Assembly (NCBI GenBank): GCA_030430515.1
Contig: JAUIKX010000019.1
Coordinates: forward strand, 1 to 20,554
Direction of reading: 5' to 3'
Length of the DNA stretch: 20,554 nt
DNA from: Gammaproteobacteria bacterium
GTDB lineage: Bacteria > Pseudomonadota > Gammaproteobacteria > Pseudomonadales > Azotimanducaceae
The translations under genes and the position numbers were made by a program. Under the pieces are notes generated by a model that was not told where the DNA came from, did no database searches, and worked only from the letters and a program-made list of their open reading frames with translations. Shown here one piece after another: positions 14,572 to 20,554 of the stretch. Within the stretch, counting starts at the first letter, position 1; each line of letters starts with the position of its first letter.

Positions 14572-15542
14572 GGCTGGCTGCCTCGCAACGCCTGCAGCCA
14601 GTCAGCAAGCGCCTCGTATCCATCGAGGCCTGCGGCGAGGAACTCCGCATGCTCCAGTACCGGCTGTATGTACTTCAGGTGGCTGTCTTTGTCGTCACGC
14701 AGCTTCAGGCGGGCAAAGATGCCTACTGCCTTCAGCTGTCGCTGCAACGCTGTCAGGTTCAGGCTGCGCTCGGGCTCTGGGATCTCGAGAGGCGTTCGTT
14801 GCAGATAGGTATGCAGGTGCCGGGAAATGTCGCCTTCGCTGAAACGGTGGTAGCAATCTCTGAGCAGCGAGGCGAGATCGTATAGCGCAGGCCCGGCGAG
14901 TGCGTCCTGAAAATCGACGATGCCGAAACTTCCCTCGGGGCTCAACAGAAGGTTCTGGCAGTGGTAGTCCCGATGCACGACGACTGTTGGCTGACGGATG
15001 ATCTCCGCCGCCATGCGTTCGCGCAGCGCCGGCCATTGAGCGGGCGGCTCTTCACCGAGCGTGCCTTCGACGTACCACTGGCTGAAGATGTCCAGTTCAT
15101 CTTCCAGCCTCTGCCTGTCGTAGGGCGGTACCTCCCCAGGGGGCAGGGTCTGCAGCAGATGAAGTTGCTCGATGGCGATTTCGACCGCCCTGTCTTCCTC
15201 GCCGGCGGCGTAAGCCGCTTCGAGGTTTCTGCCGCCGAGGTCGGACATCAGCACAAAACCACTGACCGGTTCGTGGGCCTCGATCTCGGGCACGGGCAGA
15301 CCGGCTGTGTGCAGGCGCCGCGCCAGCGTCACGAAGCGGCTGCTGTCCTCATTGGGCGGTGGCGCCCACATGCAGATGCGCGATACGTTTGCGGTATCCC
15401 ACAGCCGATAGAAGCGCCGGTAGGAAGCGGCCGGAGGTAACGGCTCCACGCGGGCGCGGCAGCCGGCGGCGACGCTGTCGAGCCAATCTGAGAGATCCTG
15501 ATTCACGACGCGATAATGCCCGGTGTGACACACACTCGCCAT
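14568..15542 (-). CDS. amgK: Anomeric MurNAc/GlcNAc kinase AmgK
   Basis: This aminoglycoside-phosphotransferase-fold kinase phosphorylates MurNAc (and GlcNAc) at the anomeric carbon, feeding MurU. The Brenner-type catalytic motif is VVHRDYHCQN (188-197; Asp192 and Asn197), and the metal motif is GIVDFQDALAGPALYDLASL (207-226). The length is 324 residues from the ATG at 15540-15542. An in-frame GTG at 15504-15506 (312 residues) is a serious alternative: the first 12 residues do not look conserved, the ATG has a C-rich upstream with no ribosome site, and it leaves only 20 bp to the divergent lptD start. The gene is divergent from lptD, as in Pseudomonas, linking peptidoglycan recycling to outer-membrane assembly by position only. 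Confidence 0.91.
   Translation of the reverse strand: MASVCHTGHYRVVNQDLSDWLDSVAAGCRARVEPLPPAASYRRFYRLWDTANVSRICMWAPPPNEDSSRFVTLARRLHTAGLPVPEIEAHEPVSGFVLMSDLGGRNLEAAYAAGEEDRAVEIAIEQLHLLQTLPPGEVPPYDRQRLEDELDIFSQWYVEGTLGEEPPAQWPALRERMAAEIIRQPTVVVHRDYHCQNLLLSPEGSFGIVDFQDALAGPALYDLASLLRDCYHRFSEGDISRHLHTYLQRTPLEIPEPERSLNLTALQRQLKAVGIFARLKLRDDKDSHLKYIQPVLEHAEFLAAGLDGYEALADWLQALRGSQP
15523..15533. promoter_or_regulatory. 11-bp dyad GTGTGACACAC between amgK and lptD
   Basis: GTGTG, a central A, then CACAC: perfect 5-bp arms at 15523-15527 and 15529-15533. It falls in the divergent amgK/lptD control region, but only if amgK starts at 15506; otherwise it is inside the amgK coding sequence. GATAAT at 15512-15517 is a possible -10 for lptD without a good -35. 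Confidence 0.3.
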
Positions 15543-15562
15543 AGTGGGGGTGGGCGCTTATC

Positions 15563-18124
15563 ATGCGCGCGATGTCGAAGTTCCTTATCACCCTGTCGGC
15601 TGCGTCATTGCTGGCCAGTGCTTCCCTACATGCAGACAATCTGCGCTGGGGGACCGTGGGTGGCCGGGAGGCTGCTGAACGCTCGCCTGAATGGGTGTGC
15701 CACCCGGACGAGAGTGGATCGGACTGGGCTTGCGAAGGCGACTCCCGACATTATGTGCGTGATTTCGACCCTGAGAGCATCGGCAAAAACCCTGGGGCAC
15801 CGCAGCCGACAGAAGACCTGGCTGAAGCGTTCTTCGTGCCCCGGGAAGCTTTGGATGAGTCGGTGCGCGCCGGCACGCCCGAGTTCTGCGCAGGTGTTTA
15901 TCAGGAGCCCGACTATCCGTTTCCCCCCGACACCGACAACCTGCTGTACCCGGTTGTTACCGAGGCCGACCAGATCGAATACGAGCTGGGTAGAACCGTC
16001 ACGTTGCGAGGTGATGTCCGGTTCGCGCAGGGTAACCGCAGCGTCACGGCAGCGCAGGCCGAGGTCGATAATCAGACCCGAAAAGCGCAGCTGGCAGGGG
16101 GTGTGCGTCTGCAGGAGCCGGGGCTGCTGCTGCAGGGAGAGCGGGCGGAAGTCGATCTCAACACCGATGAGGCAGCGCTGGAAAACGCTCAGTTCCTCAT
16201 TCTCGCCAATCAGTTCCGGGGCCGGTCCGAATCCATCGAGCAGAATGCCGATGGCGATTTGAACATGGCAGGCAATGAGTTCACCCGCTGTGAGCCCGGC
16301 AACAACAACTGGCGCCTGAACGCAGAGAGCCTCACCGTGGAAAAAGGTGAGGTGTTCGGCACGGCGAGAAATGCCGTGCTCCGCGTGCGGGACGTGCCGG
16401 TGTTCTACACGCCGTACATCAAGTTTCCGGTAACCAGCGACCGTCAGTCGGGATTCCTCTTTCCGAATTTCGCCTACTCCGGAGAGGATGGTCTGGACAT
16501 TGCCATCCCGTACTATCTGAACCTGGCCCCCAACTACGATGCAACAGTCGTGCCCCGTTACATCAGCGACCGGGGCGTAGGGATGGAAGGTGAGTTCCGG
16601 CACCTCGCCGAATGGCAGGAAGCGGTGTTTTCCGGCGGCTATCTTGCAGAGGATGATCTGTTTGACGGCACGTATGCGAAAGACGACTTTCAGGAGCTGT
16701 TCCCCGGGGAACCGTTCAAACCTGCCGATCGCTGGTTGGTCGCCCTGGACCAGCAGGGCCGCATCGGTCCCGTTCGCACTATTGTCGACTATGCGGACGT
16801 CAGCGATCGGGATTACTTCCGGGATCTCGGCACGGACCTGGCGTTGTCCAGCCAGATCGAACTCGAACAACGCGCGGAGCTGCGTTACCGGTTGGGTAAC
16901 CTCAGCGCGCGCCTCTGGGGACAGAGCTTTCAGCGCCTAGACGAGGTCTCTGTCGATCCTTACCGCCGGTTGCCGGAGCTCGCGCTGTCTTATCTGCACA
17001 ATGCCGGCCCGGCGCTGCTTTCGCTGGACCTGATCGGCGCGTCCTTCGACCGGGATACCGATGGCCTCAGGGGCACTGCGGCTGTTACCGGAGAACGCTT
17101 CCATGCAGAGCCCAAGGTGCGCCTGCCGTTTTCGTGGCCGTTTGGATTTTTCACCGCATCCGGCGGATACAGCTATACCCGCTACGACCTCGAGAAGGAT
17201 CCTGCGGCGGGCGCCGCACTCGCAGACAGTTCTCCCGATCGCAGCCTTGCTTTCGGTTCGTTGGATGGCGGGCTCTTTTTCGATCGCGACTTGAACGTTC
17301 GTGGAAAAGAGCTGGTTCAGACGCTCGAGCCGCGGCTTTTCTATCTGTATCGCACCTTCGAAGACCAGAGCGATCTGCCGCGGTTCGACGCCAGCGAGCT
17401 CACGTTCTCGTATAACCAGCTTTTCCGGGAGACGCGCTTTGCCGGGCTCGATCGTCGCTCCGATGCGAACCAGCTGTCAGCGGGCGTCACCAGCCGGTTC
17501 GTCGATGCGCTCAGCGGGCGGGAATACTTCAGCGCCAGTATCGGGCAGATCTTCTACTTTGATGATCGTCGCGTGACCCTGAGCGGTTCTCCCGATGATG
17601 ACGACCGGCACGGTACATCTGCGCTGGCATCGCAGCTCGTCACGACGCTGGGCGGCTACTGGTCGCTACGCAGCGGCGTGATCTGGGATCCCAACGATAA
17701 CGAGGTCGATGAAAGCTGGGCCCAGATACGCTTCCGCAGAGACAACCAGCACATATTCAATGTGGGGTATCGCCACCGCGAACAGAACGATATCCGGCAG
17801 TCAGACCTGTCGCTCTACTGGCCCATTTCCAGGCACTGGTCCATCATGGGGCGATGGAACTACGATTTCGAAAGCAACCGCACCATTGAGGGGTTCGGCG
17901 GGATCGAGTACAACGACTGCTGCTGGCAGGTCCGGCTGATGGCGCGGCGTTTTCTGGATAGTCCCACAGGTCGAGATTTTGCCGACGTCGAGGCAGACGA
18001 AGGAATCTTTTTGCAGTTCGTTTTCAAAGGCCTGGCAGGTTTCGGCGGCAAGGTGGAGTCGGTGCTCAGCCGAGGTATCCGCGGTTACCGCACGGAGGCT
18101 CAGGCCGGCTATGAAAACTGGTGA
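15563..18124 (+). CDS. lptD: LPS-assembly protein LptD (outer-membrane LPS translocon)
   Basis: The 853-residue precursor has a signal peptide (about 1-24, cut near SLHA/D). With LptE it forms the outer-membrane gate that inserts lipopolysaccharide. An N-terminal stretch of about 110 residues (Cys46, Cys57, Cys109; FCAGVYQEPDYPF) precedes the beta-jellyroll/OstA domain (about 130-240). The domain junction is FTRCEPGNNNW (240-250, Cys243), followed by FYTPYIKFPVTSDRQSGFLF and the barrel to the C-terminus, which ends in Trp. The adjacent pair Cys786-Cys787 (NDCCW) corresponds to the C-terminal cysteine pair of E. coli LptD, needed for its inter-domain disulfides. The ATG at 15563 was preferred over ATG 15572 because of the G-rich stretch upstream. 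surA follows after seven bases. Confidence 0.96.
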   Translation: MRAMSKFLITLSAASLLASASLHADNLRWGTVGGREAAERSPEWVCHPDESGSDWACEGDSRHYVRDFDPESIGKNPGAPQPTEDLAEAFFVPREALDESVRAGTPEFCAGVYQEPDYPFPPDTDNLLYPVVTEADQIEYELGRTVTLRGDVRFAQGNRSVTAAQAEVDNQTRKAQLAGGVRLQEPGLLLQGERAEVDLNTDEAALENAQFLILANQFRGRSESIEQNADGDLNMAGNEFTRCEPGNNNWRLNAESLTVEKGEVFGTARNAVLRVRDVPVFYTPYIKFPVTSDRQSGFLFPNFAYSGEDGLDIAIPYYLNLAPNYDATVVPRYISDRGVGMEGEFRHLAEWQEAVFSGGYLAEDDLFDGTYAKDDFQELFPGEPFKPADRWLVALDQQGRIGPVRTIVDYADVSDRDYFRDLGTDLALSSQIELEQRAELRYRLGNLSARLWGQSFQRLDEVSVDPYRRLPELALSYLHNAGPALLSLDLIGASFDRDTDGLRGTAAVTGERFHAEPKVRLPFSWPFGFFTASGGYSYTRYDLEKDPAAGAALADSSPDRSLAFGSLDGGLFFDRDLNVRGKELVQTLEPRLFYLYRTFEDQSDLPRFDASELTFSYNQLFRETRFAGLDRRSDANQLSAGVTSRFVDALSGREYFSASIGQIFYFDDRRVTLSGSPDDDDRHGTSALASQLVTTLGGYWSLRSGVIWDPNDNEVDESWAQIRFRRDNQHIFNVGYRHREQNDIRQSDLSLYWPISRHWSIMGRWNYDFESNRTIEGFGGIEYNDCCWQVRLMARRFLDSPTGRDFADVEADEGIFLQFVFKGLAGFGGKVESVLSRGIRGYRTEAQAGYENW

Positions 18125-18131
18125 GGTAGTT

Positions 18132-19412
18132 ATGAAGTTAGGCACCACAACGATTCTTCTGGCAGCGCTGCTGTGCGCGGCGCCGCTCCATGCTGAGTAC
18201 AAGGAGCTCGATGCGATCGCTGCGATCGTCGAGGAAGATGTCATTCTCGCCTCTGAGCTGCTCGAGCGCGTGGATGCAGTACAGAAGCAGATGGCGGCTT
18301 CTGATATCGCACCGCCGCCTTCCGATGTGCTCATCAGCCAGATCATGGAACGGCTGATACTCGAGAGCATCCAGCTACAGCAGGCGGAGCGTCGCGGTAT
18401 CGATATCGACGACGAGACGCTCACCCGTGCCGTCATGCAGTTCGCGGCGAACAACAAAATGAGCCTCGAGCAGTTTCAGGCGGCGCTCGTGCGGGATGGT
18501 TTGAGCTATCCATCTTTTCGCGAAGAAATCCGCCGGGAAATGCTCCTGACCCGGCTGCAACGAGGCATCGTCAATCGTCGAATTTCGGTGTCTGAGCAGG
18601 AGATTCAGGACCTTCTGAGCTCGCCCTTCTACCAGGCGATGCTGTCTGACGAGTTTCGGGTGGGGCACATCCTGCTGACGGTTGACCAGGATGCGTCTGA
18701 GGAAGTGGCGGAGGCCGCGCTGGCCAAGGCCGATGAGATCGTCACCTCTCTTCGAGAGGGCGGTGATTTCGCGCAGGCGGCAATTGCCAACTCATCTGCA
18801 TCCACGGCGCTGGAGGGCGGTGACCTGGGCTGGCGCAAAGCCGCGGAGCTGCCCAGCCTGTTTGCCGAAAAAATTCTGAACATGTCGCAGGGCGAAGTGG
18901 CCGACCCGATTGTCGTACCCGGCGGGATACATATCGTCAAACTGCTCGAACAGCGCGGTGCTGGCACGCAGCAGGAGATGCAGCGCAAACTCAGACACAT
19001 ACTGGTGCAGCCGTCTGAGATTCGTACAGAAGAGCAGACCGAAGCGCTTGCCTGGAAAATCTACGAAGACCTGCTCAACGGCGCCAATTTCGCGGAGCTT
19101 GCTGCTGAGCACTCTCAAGACCCGGGCTCGGCGCTCAATGGTGGCGATCTCGGCTGGTCGAACGGCGAAGAGTTCGTCCCCGAGTTCCGCCAGCAGGTGG
19201 CCGCCACGGCTGTGGGTGAAATGAGCCAGCCGTTCCGTTCGCAGTACGGCTGGCACATTCTCGAAGTCGAGGCCGAGCGGGAGCAGGATATGAGTCAGGC
19301 GGCCCGCGAAGACATGGCGCTGCGCGTGCTTCATCAGCGTCGTTTCAACGAGGAGCTGGAAGCATGGCTGAAGGAAATTCGTGACGAAGCGTTCGTCGAA
19401 CTCCGCCTCTAG
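18132..19412 (+). CDS. surA: Periplasmic chaperone/prolyl isomerase SurA
   Basis: The 426-residue protein escorts unfolded outer-membrane proteins, LptD among them, through the periplasm. The signal peptide is MKLGTTTILLAALLCAAPLHA (1-21, quoted as one motif ending AxHA). An N-terminal helical chaperone region runs to about 170, with two parvulin-type domains after it: about 175-275 (FRVGHILL, EGGDLGW, GGIHIVKLLE) and about 286-382 (LRHILVQP, NGGDLGW, YGWHILEVE). A C-terminal helix ends the chain. The start ATG 18132 has a GAGG site at 18123-18126, inside the lptD stop region. The frame stays open upstream to 17979 inside lptD, but that part is not SurA. The 3' end overlaps pdxA by 32 bases. 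Confidence 0.96.
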   Translation: MKLGTTTILLAALLCAAPLHAEYKELDAIAAIVEEDVILASELLERVDAVQKQMAASDIAPPPSDVLISQIMERLILESIQLQQAERRGIDIDDETLTRAVMQFAANNKMSLEQFQAALVRDGLSYPSFREEIRREMLLTRLQRGIVNRRISVSEQEIQDLLSSPFYQAMLSDEFRVGHILLTVDQDASEEVAEAALAKADEIVTSLREGGDFAQAAIANSSASTALEGGDLGWRKAAELPSLFAEKILNMSQGEVADPIVVPGGIHIVKLLEQRGAGTQQEMQRKLRHILVQPSEIRTEEQTEALAWKIYEDLLNGANFAELAAEHSQDPGSALNGGDLGWSNGEEFVPEFRQQVAATAVGEMSQPFRSQYGWHILEVEAEREQDMSQAAREDMALRVLHQRRFNEELEAWLKEIRDEAFVELRL

Positions 19413-20370
19413 AACTCTGATCATTACGCCGGGAGAGCCGGCGGGGGTCGGGCCCGATCTGATTCTGGCGCTGGCCCGTGAAGAACGTTCGACGTGTTGG
19501 GTGGTGGCTGCTGATATCGAGATGCTGCGTGAGCGCGCGCAGCTTCTGGGCTACGCCCTGACGCTGGATGAGCATCTCGAACGACCGAGCACGGAGGCAT
19601 CACGGCTGACCGTGGCCCATATACCCCTGGCTCGCCCCGCAATTGCTGGCCGTCTGCAGCCGGAAAACGCAGCTTCAGTCGTGCGAACACTGGAGTATGC
19701 GCACGATGGGTGCCTGGACGGGCGCTTTGACGCGCTGGTGACCGGACCGGTCCAGAAGTCGGTGATCAATGAAGGCGGCGTGCCGTTCACTGGGCATACT
19801 GAATTTCTGCAGGAACGCAGCAGCGTGGAAGATGTGGTGATGATGCTAGCAGCGGATGCGCTGCGGGTGGCACTCGTCACGACGCACCTGCCCTTGCGCG
19901 AAGTGCCGGACGCCATATCTCCCGCTCTGCTCGAGCGTCGGCTGCGGATACTGCATGAAGCCCTGCTATCGTCGTTTGGCATTCGGAATCCACGCATCCT
20001 GCTCTGCGGGCTCAATCCACACGCAGGTGAAAAAGGACATCTCGGGCGCGAAGAGATTGAAGTGTTCGAACCGGTAGCCGAGAAATTGCGCGGCGAGGGC
20101 TGGCGTCTGGTTGGGCCAATGCCTGCGGACACGGCGTTCACGCCGGCTCAACTCGATGGTGCAGACGCGGTTATGGCAGCATTTCACGACCAGGGCCTGC
20201 CGGTTCTCAAACACGCGGGCTTCGGTCGTGCGGTCAATATCACGCTGGGGCTGCCGTTTGTGCGCACCTCTGTTGACCATGGCACGGCGCTCGATCTGGC
20301 GGGGAGTGGAGCCGCCGATGCAGGCAGCTTCGCGGCGGCAATCGACTGCGCTGCCACACTGTGCAGGTGA
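19381..20370 (+). CDS. pdxA: 4-hydroxythreonine-4-phosphate dehydrogenase PdxA
   Basis: The 329-residue metal- and NAD-dependent enzyme oxidises 4-phosphohydroxythreonine in pyridoxal-5'-phosphate synthesis. Family blocks are visible: ITPGEPAGVGPD (15-26), VTGPVQKSVIN (120-130), GHTEFL (138-143), THLPLREV (168-175), LNPHAGEKGHLGREE (211-225), GPMPADTAF (245-253) and AFHDQGLPVLKH (267-278), with His169, His214 and His269 as metal-ligand candidates. The only reasonable start is the GTG at 19381, preceded by AAGGAA at four-base spacing. It makes the gene overlap surA by 32 bases. The surA-pdxA-rsmA order is conserved across gammaproteobacteria. Confidence 0.96.
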   Translation: MTKRSSNSASRTLIITPGEPAGVGPDLILALAREERSTCWVVAADIEMLRERAQLLGYALTLDEHLERPSTEASRLTVAHIPLARPAIAGRLQPENAASVVRTLEYAHDGCLDGRFDALVTGPVQKSVINEGGVPFTGHTEFLQERSSVEDVVMMLAADALRVALVTTHLPLREVPDAISPALLERRLRILHEALLSSFGIRNPRILLCGLNPHAGEKGHLGREEIEVFEPVAEKLRGEGWRLVGPMPADTAFTPAQLDGADAVMAAFHDQGLPVLKHAGFGRAVNITLGLPFVRTSVDHGTALDLAGSGAADAGSFAAAIDCAATLCR

Positions 20371-20377
20371 ACGATTC

Positions 20378-20554
20378 ATGAAAGCCCGAAAGCGTTTCGG
20401 CCAGCATTTTCTAACCGATACCTCAGTCGTCGATGCGATGATCAGAGCGCTGGCGCTGCGACGTAGCGATCGTGTGGTGGAAATCGGCCCGGGCCGTGCA
20501 GCGTTGACCGAGCCGCTCTATGCAGAGGTAGACCACCTGACGCTGATCGAACTG
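20378..20554 (+). CDS. rsmA: 16S rRNA dimethyladenosine transferase RsmA/KsgA (3' truncated)
   Basis: The first 59 residues are visible before the window ends in frame. They begin MKARKRFGQHFLTD, the hallmark N-terminus, and include VVEIGPGRAALTEPL, the S-adenosylmethionine-binding motif I. The complete enzyme dimethylates two adjacent adenines near the 3' end of 16S rRNA during small-subunit assembly; its absence gives kasugamycin resistance. The start has an AGGTGA ribosome site (20365-20370) seven bases upstream, overlapping the pdxA stop. Confidence 0.96.
   Translation, partial: MKARKRFGQHFLTDTSVVDAMIRALALRRSDRVVEIGPGRAALTEPLYAEVDHLTLIEL

Noticed and set aside
15626..16870. 414-codon open frame antisense to lptD
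   Set aside because: It is the reverse of a conserved coding region with clear LptD motifs and has no recognisable domain of its own.

Overview
The window looks like a chromosomal segment of a moderately GC-rich gammaproteobacterium. The strongest clue is gene order. A block of murU, amgK, lptD, surA, pdxA and rsmA/ksgA, preceded by a DnaJ-domain gene and an rpe-gph-trpE operon, follows the arrangement known from Pseudomonas and its relatives. Genes are very tightly packed: no non-coding stretch exceeds about 115 bp, and many neighbours overlap. I saw no tRNA, rRNA, CRISPR array, transposase or phage gene.

Layout, left to right. (1) 1-1503, plus strand: the end of a MoxR-type AAA ATPase translationally coupled to a DUF58 protein. 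(2) 1498-3885, minus strand: the tryptophan genes trpG-trpD-trpC, which overlap one another. (3) 3936-10352: an accessory stretch. It holds a PIG-L/LmbE deacetylase divergent from a left-handed beta-helix acetyltransferase, a two-gene YeeE/YedE sulfur-compound transporter, a short-chain dehydrogenase, an ECF sigma factor overlapping an unusual anti-sigma/beta-helix membrane protein, and a one-domain voltage-gated cation channel. (4) 10369-13193, minus strand: rpe-gph-trpE, with the channel gene as its distal member. (5) 13242-15542, minus strand: a soluble DjlA-like J-protein, then murU and amgK (transcription order amgK, murU, J-protein). (6) 15563-20554, plus strand: lptD-surA-pdxA-rsmA, with rsmA cut by the window edge.

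How the genes work together. The trp genes and rpe/gph serve tryptophan synthesis and sugar-phosphate housekeeping. AmgK and MurU form the cell-wall recycling shortcut that turns N-acetylmuramic acid into UDP-MurNAc. LptD inserts lipopolysaccharide into the outer membrane and SurA chaperones outer-membrane proteins, including LptD, so the right half is an envelope-biogenesis block. trpE and trpG, whose products form one enzyme, are separated by about 6.5 kb of accessory genes. In P. aeruginosa the same trpE-trpG interval carries the R/F-pyocin cluster.

The most unusual content is in that interval. The ECF sigma factor is paired with a 539-residue protein joining an N-terminal zinc-binding anti-sigma motif to membrane segments, a bactofilin-like beta-helix with a strict 17-residue repeat, and a multi-pass C-terminal membrane domain. 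Next to it is a NaChBac/NavAb-type channel whose selectivity filter reads TLEDWTD, closer to calcium-selective filters than to sodium-selective ones.
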